From Gemmatimonas groenlandica (GTDB lineage: Bacteria > Gemmatimonadota > Gemmatimonadetes > Gemmatimonadales > Gemmatimonadaceae): a DNA stretch of 64,000 nt. Positions 55,887-63,963 of the stretch are shown one piece after another. Position numbers and translations under genes: made by a program. How positions within the stretch are numbered: the stretch's first letter is position 1; each line of letters begins with the position of its first letter. The DNA is taken from contig NZ_CP053085.1 of the NCBI RefSeq assembly GCF_013004105.1, positions 2,976,001 to 3,040,000 on the forward strand, in the 5' to 3' direction. The notes beneath the pieces are model-generated. The model was not told where the DNA came from and made no database searches. It saw only the letters and a list, made by a program, of their open reading frames with translations.

Positions 55887-56702
55887 ATGGCTGATATCCC
55901 GCGCACCGCGCTCGAGCGCGTGCTGGCCCGCGCCAGCGAACTGCAGACGACCACCTCCGAGGGCGTGGAGAGTGTGTCGGAGGAGCGTCTGCTCGAAATC
56001 GCCAAGGAGGTCGGGCTCGATCTGGCGCACGTGCGTCAGGCGATCGCCGAGGAACGGGCGCGCTTGCCAATGGCGGAGACCGAATCGGGAATGTTGCTCG
56101 ATAGTCTTGGACCGGCGTCGCTGGGCGCGCAGCGCACCGTACCCGGCACGCCCGACGATATCCTACGTCGCCTCGACACCTGGATGCCGCGGATGGAGTC
56201 ACTGTCCACGCGTCGTCGCCTCGGCGACCGGCAGAGTTGGGAGCCGCGTCGCGATCCGTTCGGCAATTTTCTCCGTTCGTTCGGCGTGGGCGGACGGCGG
56301 TTCGACCTCGTGCGCGTCGACCAGCTCACCGCCAGTGTCACGGCCATCGACGGGGCGCGCAGCGTGGTCCGTCTCGATGCCGATATCGCCGGCATGCGCC
56401 GTATGCAGCGCAATCAGGCCGTCGCGCTGGTCCTCGCTCTCGGCCTGCTGTACGCCGTCGTCGCGGTCCCGGTGCTCTTTCTGGTCAGCGCCGGCGCCGG
56501 CACGGGCATTCTCGCCGGACTCACCGCCTTCGTGGGCGGCGGCGGATTTCTCGGCTGGCGCGCGCTGCGTCGCGCCTACCGCAACGCGGTCGACCGCATG
56601 CATCTGCGCATCGAGCAGTTACTCGACGAACTGGAGCAGGATCGCATGAAGGAACCGCCCAACCTGCTACAAAAGGTCGTAACGCAGATTACGGCGCGGT
56701 AA
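55887..56702 (+). CDS. Membrane protein with two adjacent helices, unknown function
   Basis: 271 aa: an N-terminal cytoplasmic helical region with a short helix-turn-helix-like stretch (VSEERLLEIAKEVGLDLAHVRQAIAEERAR), a middle basic/beta region, two membrane helices separated by a very short turn (about residues 178-200 and 204-224), and a C-terminal coiled coil (AYRNAVDRMHLRIEQLLDELEQDRMKE). The arrangement would fit a membrane sensor or anchoring protein; no family recognised. It follows the secreted protein by 33 bp and its end overlaps the convergent squalene synthase gene by 14 bp. Confidence 0.68.
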   Translation: MADIPRTALERVLARASELQTTTSEGVESVSEERLLEIAKEVGLDLAHVRQAIAEERARLPMAETESGMLLDSLGPASLGAQRTVPGTPDDILRRLDTWMPRMESLSTRRRLGDRQSWEPRRDPFGNFLRSFGVGGRRFDLVRVDQLTASVTAIDGARSVVRLDADIAGMRRMQRNQAVALVLALGLLYAVVAVPVLFLVSAGAGTGILAGLTAFVGGGGFLGWRALRRAYRNAVDRMHLRIEQLLDELEQDRMKEPPNLLQKVVTQITAR

Positions 56703-57756
56703 CCAGCTCGAGCACGAACGCGCGTCGGCGCACCCGCTCCACGAGCCAGCGCACACCCGCGTTGCTCATCACGAGCATCGAGCCGGTCATCAGCAACGAC
56801 TTCACTTCGCGACGCGAGATCTTGACCGACCCGCCCGGCTTGAGCATGGCCGTGCTCTGCACGAGATCGCGCAGCGTGGCGTAGGCGAGCAGCAGCGGCA
56901 GAATGCAGAACAGGCGAATGGAAATCGCACGGCGCGGGATGAGCAGCAGATACATGCGCGCTTCTTCGAGATCGTGCCACGCCAGCTGAATGAGCTGCGT
57001 GAGCGCCTCGCGGTTCTTCGCGATGAGCTCCGGCGCCAGAATACTGCTCTGCGAGCTGCCGTGCGCGCGCAGCAGCTCCTCGGGCACGTACACCGAATTC
57101 TCCTTCTCGGCGTCGACGGCGACATCCTTCAGGATGTTCACGGTCTGCAGCGCCTCGGCGAATGCGCGGCACCGCTCGCGCAGAATGGCGTGGCGTTTGG
57201 TGCCGATGCTCGACGAGTGTTCGTGCCACAAGTCGGTCAGCATGTAGCCCACCGTGCCGGCGACATAGTAGCAGTACTCCTTGTACTCCTCGACGGTCTG
57301 AATGCGAATGCCGTCGGGATAGAGCAGCACGAACTTGCGCATGCCGATCGCCATCTCGGCCACCCACTTCTGCACCACTGCGCGCGTTTTCGGCGGCAGC
57401 ACCGCAAAGTGTGCGAACACGAGGTCCGCGTTGAGCGTGAGCGACAGATGCGCTTCGTCGCCCACGAGCGGCTTCACACCCTGCAGAAACCGCTCGAGCG
57501 CGGCGGTATCGTTAAATGCCGCGAGGAAGTCGTCGAACAGCGCCGCCTTCACGTGCGGATCGACGGCCGGCGCGTCTTCGACGGTATCGGCAATGCGGCA
57601 CAACAGATACGCATCGAGTACGGCCTGACCGAGCGCACCAGGCAGCACTTTGATGCCGAGCGCAAACGTGCGCGACACTGCCGGCAGGATGGCCTCACAG
57701 AAGCGGGCGGCATCGCGCTGAGACAGGGCGGCAGAGACGGCGATCGGCAGTGTCAT
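56689..57756 (-). CDS. Squalene/phytoene synthase family, squalene-synthase-like
   Basis: 355-aa prenyl head-to-head condensing enzyme using farnesyl diphosphate (or geranylgeranyl diphosphate). First Asp-rich motif is DTVED at 57-61 preceded by VSRTFALGIKVLPGALG; second is NILKDVAVDAEKENSVYVP with Asp residues for Mg-diphosphate binding; the YCYYVAGTVGYMLTDLW segment is the family core. Length and pattern are closer to eukaryotic-type squalene synthase than to CrtB or HpnC/HpnD. A C-terminal hydrophobic stretch could anchor it to the membrane. No other isoprenoid gene lies in the window. The ATG 57756 is used rather than the TTG at 57765. Confidence 0.85.
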   Translation of the reverse strand: MTLPIAVSAALSQRDAARFCEAILPAVSRTFALGIKVLPGALGQAVLDAYLLCRIADTVEDAPAVDPHVKAALFDDFLAAFNDTAALERFLQGVKPLVGDEAHLSLTLNADLVFAHFAVLPPKTRAVVQKWVAEMAIGMRKFVLLYPDGIRIQTVEEYKEYCYYVAGTVGYMLTDLWHEHSSSIGTKRHAILRERCRAFAEALQTVNILKDVAVDAEKENSVYVPEELLRAHGSSQSSILAPELIAKNREALTQLIQLAWHDLEEARMYLLLIPRRAISIRLFCILPLLLAYATLRDLVQSTAMLKPGGSVKISRREVKSLLMTGSMLVMSNAGVRWLVERVRRRAFVLELVTAP

Positions 57757-57880
57757 GTCGTGCAAGATACGATGCGCGGCCGTCGTGCGTCACCAAGTCC
57801 GGACCGCGTGTTTGAGGAATGAACGGTCGGGGCCCAACTGGGCCTTGCCGCAGCCGCCGTACGGGCACGAGGTTCCAAGG

Positions 57881-59518
57881 GTGATCGAGTCGCCTCCCGA
57901 TTTCCGTGGTGTGTTCCGCACCGATCTGCTCGCCCGGGCGATGTACGCCGAGGGCGCCGGGATCGCGCGGTGTGTGCCAGCGGGGGTGGCCGTTCCGGTC
58001 GACGCCGATGACGTGCCGGCTTTGATGCGCTGGGGCAAGCGCGAGGGCATCGCGTTGATGCCGCGCGGTTCGGGGAGCGGTATGGCCGCCGGGGCCGTGG
58101 GCCCTGGAGTGATCGTGGACCTGAGCCGACTGCGCCACCTCGGCCCGGTGGATGTGGATGAGCGCGTCATCCGTGTCGGCGCCGGTGCGACGCGAGGCGA
58201 GATCGACGATGCCGGGCGCCGCGTAGGCCTGCGCTTTCCGGTGGACCCGTCGAGCGGGGCGTTCTGCACGATCGGCGGCATGGTGGGTGCGAACGCGGCG
58301 GGAGCGCGCACGCTCAAGTTCGGCGCCACGCGCCCGTGGGTGCATGGCGTGCGCTGCGTATTCGACGACGGCACCGATGTGTGGGTGCGACGCGGCGAGC
58401 CGTGGCCGATCGGCGTGCCCGCCGTGCGGCGCGTGTCGGATGCGCTGTCGCAGATCAGTGCGCAACTCGGCAGTGAAATCCCGGCGTACGCGCTGACGCA
58501 CGCCGGGGTTCGCAAGGAGTCGTCGGGGTACGCCATCGCCGATGCACTGCGCGCCGACGGACACCTGGTGGATCTGCTGGTCGGCAGTGAGGGGACGCTC
58601 GCCATCTTCACCGAAGTGGAGCTCTCGCTCATTCCGGCCGCGGGAGCAACGGCCACGATTCTGGCGATCTTCGACTCGCTGGAGGCGGCCACCGCCTGTG
58701 CGGTGGAGGCCCGCATCGATGGGGCGACCGCCTGCGAACTGCTCGATCGCACCTTTCTCGACGTGGCCGCGACCGATGGCCCGACGGGAATTCCGTCGGA
58801 CGCCGAAGCGGTGCTGCTGATGGAAGTCGAAGGCGAATCCGCGGCAGAGGCATTGCACGCGATGACGCAGTTGGCCGCGCGCGCCACGCGACACGGTGCG
58901 AGTGACGTACACACGGCCGTCGACGCGGATAGCGAGCATCGATTGTGGGCGCTGCGTCACGCGGCGAGTCCGATTCTGTCACGACTCGCGCCGCGACTCC
59001 GGTCGATGCAGTTCATCGAAGACGGCTGCGTGCCCCCGGATCGCTTTCCCGACTACGTACGCGGCGTGCGCCGCGCGCTCGACCATTTCGACATGCCGGG
59101 CGTGATCTTCGGACACGCCGGCGACGCGCACGCGCACGTGAATCCTCTGGTGGACGTGACGCGCGCCGGATGGCGCGACCGGGTGCACGGCATTCTCGAT
59201 CGCGTGTGCGAGCTCACGGCGGTGCTTGGCGGCACGTTGTCGGGCGAGCATGGCGACGGCCGACTGCGGGCACCGCTGATGGACCGCGTGTGGGGTCTCG
59301 AAGCGCGCGGCGCGTTCGCGCACGTGAAGGATGCGGCCGATCCGTCCGGGGTGCTGAACCCGGGCTGCAAGATTGCGCGCGAAGGCGACCGGGCGATCTC
59401 CACCCTGCGGCACGATCCGGACGCCCCGCCCCTCCCTCCGGCCGCGCGCGCAGCGCTCGACGACATCGAGCGGACACGAAGCTGGAATCGCTTCCGGTTG
59501 GACGGATTGGAAGGCTAG
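57881..59518 (+). CDS. FAD-linked oxidase, D-lactate dehydrogenase/glycolate oxidase GlcD-like
   Basis: 545-aa flavoprotein: PCMH-type FAD domain (ALMPRGSGSGMAAGAVGPGV, FPVDPSSGAFCTIGGMVGANAAG, LVGSEGTLAIFTEVEL) and a C-terminal FAD-oxidase domain with FGHAGDAHAHVNPL and the catalytic-region GTLSGEHGDGRLRAPL. Members oxidise D-lactate, glycolate or other 2-hydroxyacids with electrons going to the quinone pool or cytochromes. No iron-sulphur (GlcF-like) subunit is fused or adjacent: the C-terminus ends shortly after the oxidase domain. A GTG at 57881 is the best start; the frame is open upstream to 57755 without family likeness. Confidence 0.85.
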   Translation: MIESPPDFRGVFRTDLLARAMYAEGAGIARCVPAGVAVPVDADDVPALMRWGKREGIALMPRGSGSGMAAGAVGPGVIVDLSRLRHLGPVDVDERVIRVGAGATRGEIDDAGRRVGLRFPVDPSSGAFCTIGGMVGANAAGARTLKFGATRPWVHGVRCVFDDGTDVWVRRGEPWPIGVPAVRRVSDALSQISAQLGSEIPAYALTHAGVRKESSGYAIADALRADGHLVDLLVGSEGTLAIFTEVELSLIPAAGATATILAIFDSLEAATACAVEARIDGATACELLDRTFLDVAATDGPTGIPSDAEAVLLMEVEGESAAEALHAMTQLAARATRHGASDVHTAVDADSEHRLWALRHAASPILSRLAPRLRSMQFIEDGCVPPDRFPDYVRGVRRALDHFDMPGVIFGHAGDAHAHVNPLVDVTRAGWRDRVHGILDRVCELTAVLGGTLSGEHGDGRLRAPLMDRVWGLEARGAFAHVKDAADPSGVLNPGCKIAREGDRAISTLRHDPDAPPLPPAARAALDDIERTRSWNRFRLDGLEG

Positions 59519-59581
59519 TCCCTGATGGGACGAAACGAAAGTACGGTTCTGGTCGTCTGCTGTAGACATTCATCATTACCT

Positions 59582-60070
59582 GTGCTTCATACATCACCGT
59601 CCTCTTCTCATCGCGGGTTCACGCTCGCCGAAGTCCTCATGGTCGTCGCGATCATGGGGACGCTGTTCGTGATCACCGCTCCGAAGATCACCGAGCTGAA
59701 GGCCCGCACGGCGCTTCGCGCGAGCCACGAAACGCTGGAATCGGCATTCGCGACGGCGCGCGCCTCTGCCATGCAGAAGGGCAAGCGGTCCACGCTCACG
59801 TTGAGTGGCAACACCGTTGGGGTGACCGTGTTGAGCGGACTGACGAATACGGCTACGCAGGTCGTGCGCCCCCTTCTCTTCGCCTCGACATTCGGCACCA
59901 CCGTGGCCGCCATCGGCGCCGCGCCGACGACCATCGCCTTCGACGCCAGAGGTCTAGTGACTCCGGTGAGCGCGACGATCGCCAAGTATCAGATCACGCT
60001 CGGCAGCTTCGCCGATACCGTCTGCGTGAGTGGCGCCGGCGTCGTGCTCCGACGCGGATGCCGGCTATGA
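59582..60070 (+). CDS. Pseudopilin / GspH-FimT-type prepilin
   Basis: About 162 aa. Class III signal: short basic leader, cut before Phe in RG|FTLAEVLMVVAIMG with the conserved Glu at mature position 5, followed by a 20-residue hydrophobic helix, then a globular beta domain (FGTTVAAIGAAPTTIAFDARG) like the GspH/FimT fold, with Cys near the end. It should be processed by prepilin peptidase and enter a type IV pilus or type II secretion pseudopilus. The GTG at 59582 gives a leader of plausible length; no clear Shine-Dalgarno. First of four overlapping genes. Confidence 0.83.
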   Translation: MLHTSPSSSHRGFTLAEVLMVVAIMGTLFVITAPKITELKARTALRASHETLESAFATARASAMQKGKRSTLTLSGNTVGVTVLSGLTNTATQVVRPLLFASTFGTTVAAIGAAPTTIAFDARGLVTPVSATIAKYQITLGSFADTVCVSGAGVVLRRGCRL

Positions 60071-60444
60071 CGCGCCGAGCACGGCGCGCGGCACGCGAAC
60101 GGCGCGGCTCCTCGATTATCGAGGTGCTGATCGCCTTCGTGCTGCTGATGGTCGCGATCGGTGGACTGCTGTCGACGTCGAACGCCGTGGCCAAGCAAAT
60201 GGGTGGCGGTCGTCGTCAGTCGATCGCGGCCGCGGTAGCGCAGTCGCGCCTGGATTCGCTGGCGAGTTTGTCGTGCACCAATCTGTCGCAGTCGGGCGTG
60301 GCGTCGGCCACGCGCACGACACGCGGCATCCAGGAATCCTGGGTCGTCACGCAGGGCGTAAATACGGCGACCGTCGTCGTCACGGTGACCATTCCCCGGC
60401 AGACAAAGCCCGTCACGTATACCACAATCGTGCCCTGCCGATGA
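60067..60444 (+). CDS. PilV/GspI-type pseudopilin
   Basis: About 125 aa. Basic leader (TRRARRAARERR) then G|SSIIEVLIAFVLLMVAIGG with Glu5, the prepilin signature; mature domain is short and carries two Cys (LSCTNL and a terminal VPCR) that may pair. The start at 60067 overlaps the upstream stop by four bases (ATGA); an in-frame ATG at 60058 is possible. Minor pilin, likely an initiator of the pilus tip. Confidence 0.82.
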   Translation: MTRRARRAARERRGSSIIEVLIAFVLLMVAIGGLLSTSNAVAKQMGGGRRQSIAAAVAQSRLDSLASLSCTNLSQSGVASATRTTRGIQESWVVTQGVNTATVVVTVTIPRQTKPVTYTTIVPCR

Positions 60445-61358
60445 TGCGTTTGACCCGACCGCGACGCCGCGGATTCACGCTCATCGAATTGCTGATCACG
60501 ATGACGATACTGGGGCTGCTCGGCACGATGGTGACGGCCGTGATGGTGGGACAACAGCGCTTCTTCCAGCGAACCACGCAGCAGATGGACGTGCGTCGCG
60601 AATTACGGACGGCGGTGAACGTGATGTCTGCCGAATTGCGCAGCGTGTCATCGGCGGCGGGTGATATCGTGGCGTTCGATCGCATGTCGATCACCTTTCG
60701 CGACGTGCTGGGTTCGTCGGTGGTGTGTGCCACACCGACCCGCGCACAGGTGGATCTCGTACCGACCACCGCATCGCGAATGCAACTATCGAACTTTGCG
60801 AGTGACCCGTCGGTCGGTGATACGGTGGTGGTGTTGCGCAACGATTCATCCGGCGTGGCCGGCGAATATTGGTCGGCGCACCGCATCACGAGCGTGTCGA
60901 GCAGCGCGGTGACGTGCCCGCTGTCGCCGTACGTCGATGCGCTGCTGGACGTCGGCAAGTCACGCCTGCGTCTCGGTGTGACGCCGAACCTGCCCGACTC
61001 CGTCGTGGCCGGCGCGCCGCTTCGCCTGTTGCGCACCACGCGGTACGCGCTGTCCACGCAGAGCTCCGGGGCCTGGTACCTCGGCCGCTCCGAGTATGCC
61101 GGTGGGGCATGGACAGCGGCCGTTCCTGTTGCGGGTCCTTTCCAGGCCGCTAATGCGTCGGGTGCTGGCGGTCTTGGTCTCGCGATGTACGACAGCGTGG
61201 GCGTGGCGGTGACGGCAATCGCCTCCAGCAACCGCATTGCCCGTATCGATGTCGTGGCGCGCGCCTCCGGCGAAAGCAGCTCCGGCAAGATGGGTTCGAG
61301 TTCCACGGCCATCACCGACTCGCTGCTGGTGAGCGTTGCCCTCCGGAATCGCCGATGA
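60441..61358 (+). CDS. PilW/GspJ-type pseudopilin
   Basis: 305 aa. Leader MMRLTRPRRRG and mature start FTLIELLITMTILGLLG with Glu5; then a large extracytoplasmic domain with repeated VSS and Thr/Ser-rich loops and two Cys, and a C-terminal SLLVSVALRNRR strand. It overlaps the upstream gene by ATGA. Length fits the PilW/GspJ class, the larger minor pilins. Confidence 0.82.
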   Translation: MMRLTRPRRRGFTLIELLITMTILGLLGTMVTAVMVGQQRFFQRTTQQMDVRRELRTAVNVMSAELRSVSSAAGDIVAFDRMSITFRDVLGSSVVCATPTRAQVDLVPTTASRMQLSNFASDPSVGDTVVVLRNDSSGVAGEYWSAHRITSVSSSAVTCPLSPYVDALLDVGKSRLRLGVTPNLPDSVVAGAPLRLLRTTRYALSTQSSGAWYLGRSEYAGGAWTAAVPVAGPFQAANASGAGGLGLAMYDSVGVAVTAIASSNRIARIDVVARASGESSSGKMGSSSTAITDSLLVSVALRNRR

Positions 61359-62473
61359 ACGCCCCACGATTGGTCCGCGAGCGACGCGGCAGCGCCCTGA
61401 TGTTCGTGATCATCGCCATGGTGCTGCTGGCGGTGCTGTCGCTCAGCGCGGTGATGGGCACCATGCATGAGTTCAAAGCGGGCCGGAACATGCTGTCGCA
61501 ACAGCGCGCGCTGACGATCGCCGAGTATGGATTGAACGGTCAGCTGGCCAATTGGACGGCAGCACGGACGGCGCTCGCGGTCGGCGCCGTCGATTCCAGC
61601 AACGTGGTGGTCACCGCTGGCGATACGGCGAAGGTGGCGGTGATGCGCTTGAACGGCACGACGTTCTTGATCACGTCGCTTGGGCGGTCGAGTGTGGGGA
61701 ATGGACAACTTGAATCGCAACGCCAGGTCTCGATGCTGGTGCGGATGTCGGGGCCGAGCATCCCGGCCGGAAGCGCCTTGACCAGTTTGGGGGAAGTCGA
61801 AACGCAGGGATCGGTCGCCATTACGGGGAAGAGCACCACACCGCCGGGCTGGTTGAGTTGTCCAACGTCGCGCGATACGTTCGCGATCAGTGCCCCGCCG
61901 GGCGTGAAGGTTGCCGTACAGAAGCCGGCCTCGCAGGCGGATGGCGGCGTGACGGCTGACAGTAAGCTGAGCGCGGCGAATGCGTTGACGACCTTCGGCA
62001 CCGAGACATGGGCGTCGCTCGTGAGTCGCGCGAACATCACGTACACGAGCAAGTCGAACCCATCCCCGACCGGTACGATCACGACCTGTTCGTATGGCGC
62101 TACGAACTGGGGCGAACCATCACGCGGTGGCGGCTCGGTCATTGGTTGTCAGAACTACTTCCCGATCATCTACTCGCCCGGCGATCTCAAGCTGACGGGC
62201 GGCCGCGGGCAGGGGTTGCTGATCGTGGACGGTGGGTTGACGATCACGGGCAACTTCGAGTTCGTCGGCCTGATTTTGGTGCGCGACGCCGTCCAGATTG
62301 CGGGTACGCCGAAGATCTATGGAGCGCTGATGACGCGCAGCCAGGGCGGCTCGAAGACCGATCTGCAAGGCAACATGAGCCTGAGCTACTCGCCCTGCGC
62401 GATCAGCAAGGCAATGGGCGCGCAGGCCCTGCCTACCCGTTCCAAACACCGGTCGTGGGTCCAGCTCTTCTGA
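61355..62473 (+). CDS. PilX-like minor pilin or pilus-associated protein
   Basis: 372 aa. It has a hydrophobic N-terminal helix (SALMFVIIAMVLLAVLSLSAVMGTM) but lacks the Phe1/Glu5 prepilin motif; the leader is RERRGS-like, as in PilX/GspK proteins. The C-terminal half has glycine-rich strands (LLIVDGGLTITGNFEFVGLILVRD), reminiscent of DUF4900-type pilus-associated proteins, with several Cys. It overlaps the PilW-like gene by ATGA and ends the operon. No pilin motor or PilY1 gene is in the window. Confidence 0.72.
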   Translation: MNAPRLVRERRGSALMFVIIAMVLLAVLSLSAVMGTMHEFKAGRNMLSQQRALTIAEYGLNGQLANWTAARTALAVGAVDSSNVVVTAGDTAKVAVMRLNGTTFLITSLGRSSVGNGQLESQRQVSMLVRMSGPSIPAGSALTSLGEVETQGSVAITGKSTTPPGWLSCPTSRDTFAISAPPGVKVAVQKPASQADGGVTADSKLSAANALTTFGTETWASLVSRANITYTSKSNPSPTGTITTCSYGATNWGEPSRGGGSVIGCQNYFPIIYSPGDLKLTGGRGQGLLIVDGGLTITGNFEFVGLILVRDAVQIAGTPKIYGALMTRSQGGSKTDLQGNMSLSYSPCAISKAMGAQALPTRSKHRSWVQLF

Positions 62474-62486
62474 TTGATCCGCTAAA

Positions 62487-62530
62487 ATGGCGTGATAATG
62501 GCGTTATAATGGCGCAGTATTGGCGCAGTA
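62487..62530. repeat. Four tandem copies of an 11-bp unit
   Basis: ATGGCGTGATA, ATGGCGTTATA, ATGGCGCAGTA and TTGGCGCAGTA follow each other without gaps, with a decayed fifth copy (CTGTCAAATTT). They lie 14-57 bases after the stop of the pilus gene and before the convergent marR-type gene. The unit keeps GGCG at 11-bp, that is roughly helical, spacing. A binding array or a slippage minisatellite. Confidence 0.8.
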
Positions 62531-62560
62531 CTGTCAAATTTTTGGTGCTATTGCGTGTGC

Positions 62561-63049
62561 TTATTCGCTGAGCTCTGATCGGATCGCCGAGAGAATCGAC
62601 AGCAACGATTCGCGCTGCTCCGACGTCAGCATCGCCATGGTGGCAAGATCGGCCGCGTCGATTTGCGCGTCGAGCATGGCCAGCAGCGCTTCTCCCGGCT
62701 TCGTGATCTTGCACAGCACCTGCCGACGGTCAGGACGGGAGCGATCCCGCGACACGAGCGACGCCTTTTCCAGCTTGTCGAGCAGGCGGGTCACGGTCGA
62801 CCCTTCGTCGATCATGCGGTCCCGGATCGCCAAGGTGGGGAGCCCGTCCACGCCGGCGCCACGGAGGATGCGGAGCACGTTGTACTGCGCGAGGCTCAGG
62901 CCATGCGGCTCGACGACCCGTGCAAACCGTCGGCTCACGACCGACGCCGTCCGCATGAGGGCGATGGTTGCCTCCTGCGACTGGGAGCGGAAGGGTCGGG
63001 ATTGTTGGATCTCTTCCTGCAGCGTGCGAGTCGACGTGCCTTCGGGCAT
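62561..63049 (-). CDS. MarR-family transcriptional regulator
   Basis: 162-aa winged-helix repressor. The DNA-binding part reads LSLAQYNVLRILRGAGVDGLPTLAIRDRMIDEGSTVTRLLDKLEKASLVSRDRSRPDRRQVLCKIT, with the wing DRSRPDRRQ typical of MarR proteins; N- and C-terminal helices form the dimer. It is divergent from thyX with a 111-bp gap. Likely senses small phenolic or oxidative signals; unknown here. Confidence 0.92.
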   Translation of the reverse strand: MPEGTSTRTLQEEIQQSRPFRSQSQEATIALMRTASVVSRRFARVVEPHGLSLAQYNVLRILRGAGVDGLPTLAIRDRMIDEGSTVTRLLDKLEKASLVSRDRSRPDRRQVLCKITKPGEALLAMLDAQIDAADLATMAMLTSEQRESLLSILSAIRSELSE

Positions 63050-63075
63050 GGGGAACGGCTTGGAGGATCGTGCGG

Positions 63076-63116
63076 GGCGGCGTATCGCCGCCGACGATAT
63101 TGGCGATATTACGCTA
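63076..63116. promoter_or_regulatory. Hairpin and direct repeats between marR-type gene and thyX
   Basis: GGCGGCG-TAT-CGCCGCC (63076-63092) is a perfect 7-bp stem, followed by CGATATT GG CGATATT (starting 63094), a 9-bp-spaced direct repeat with a weaker third CTATT. In the short divergent gap such symmetry suits an operator for the MarR-type protein or a promoter; untested. Confidence 0.4.
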
Positions 63117-63160
63117 TTCCGGCACTGCCGCTAGCGCCTCATTCACCCGATTTCTCCGCC

Positions 63161-63928
63161 ATGCCGCTCTCTGACGCCGCGATTCTCCGCGAGCCCAAGA
63201 TCACCGTGCTCGCTCGTCCCCAGTTCGTCGAGGCCAGCCACCTGCCGGTGCAGTGGATCGGCGAATCCACCGACGGCGAGCGGCTCGCTGAATTTGCCGG
63301 CCGACTCTGCTACATGAGCCAGCGGAATCCGGCCGGCCGGACCACGCGGGATTATCTCGAGAACATCAAGAAGCAGGGCCACGGCAGCGTGCTCGAACAT
63401 GCGAGCTACTCGATCCTCTTCGAGGGCGTGAGCCGGTCGCTCACGCACGAGTTGGTGCGCCACCGTGCGGGCTTCGCGTACTCCCAGCTGTCGCAGCGCT
63501 ATGTCGATGAAAGCGACGCGCAGTTTGTCATGCCGCCGGCCATGATCGGTGACGAGCCACTCGAGCAGGCGTGGCGCGCGCAGGTTACCAGCGCGGTGGA
63601 GAGTTACATCTCGCTGGTCGAGTCGCTGATGACGCGGTACTCGTGGGTGGACGACAAGGTGCACCGCCGGAAAATGGCGCGCGAAGCGGCCCGCGGCGTG
63701 CTGCCGAACAGCACGGAAACCAAGATCGTGGTGACCGCGAACGCACGCGCCTGGCGCACGATGCTCGAACTGCGCTCGAGCGAAGGAGCCGAGCTCGAGA
63801 TTCGTCGATTGGCGGTGATGGCACTGCGCGTGTTGCAGCAGGAAGCACCGGCATTCTTCAGCGACTTCGAGATCTACGAAGGCGCGGATCGGCGGGAAGC
63901 GGCGCGGATTTCGTACCACAAGGTGTAG
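63161..63928 (+). CDS. thyX: Flavin-dependent thymidylate synthase ThyX
   Basis: 255-aa enzyme that makes dTMP from dUMP with NADPH and methylene-tetrahydrofolate through FAD, as an alternative to ThyA. The signature RHRAGFAYSQLSQRYV lies at residues 100-115 with the FAD/dUMP-binding Arg, His and Ser residues; GHGSVLEHASYSILFEGVSR precedes it and RRKMAREAARGVLPNSTETK and FSDFEIYE complete the fold. ThyX has no folate-binding resemblance to ThyA. It is divergent from the MarR-type regulator. Confidence 0.97.
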   Translation: MPLSDAAILREPKITVLARPQFVEASHLPVQWIGESTDGERLAEFAGRLCYMSQRNPAGRTTRDYLENIKKQGHGSVLEHASYSILFEGVSRSLTHELVRHRAGFAYSQLSQRYVDESDAQFVMPPAMIGDEPLEQAWRAQVTSAVESYISLVESLMTRYSWVDDKVHRRKMAREAARGVLPNSTETKIVVTANARAWRTMLELRSSEGAELEIRRLAVMALRVLQQEAPAFFSDFEIYEGADRREAARISYHKV

Positions 63929-63936
63929 CGGGCCGT

Positions 63937-63963
63937 GGGCCGTGGGCTATGTGCCCACGGCCC
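63937..63963 (+). terminator. Hairpin downstream of thyX
   Basis: GGGCCGTGGGC (63937-63947) and GCCCACGGCCC (63953-63963) form an 11-bp stem with loop TATGT, 8 bases after the stop. The left side contains a second partial copy of the word GGCCGTGGGC, like the iterated-word palindromes elsewhere in the window. No T-tract. Confidence 0.6.
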
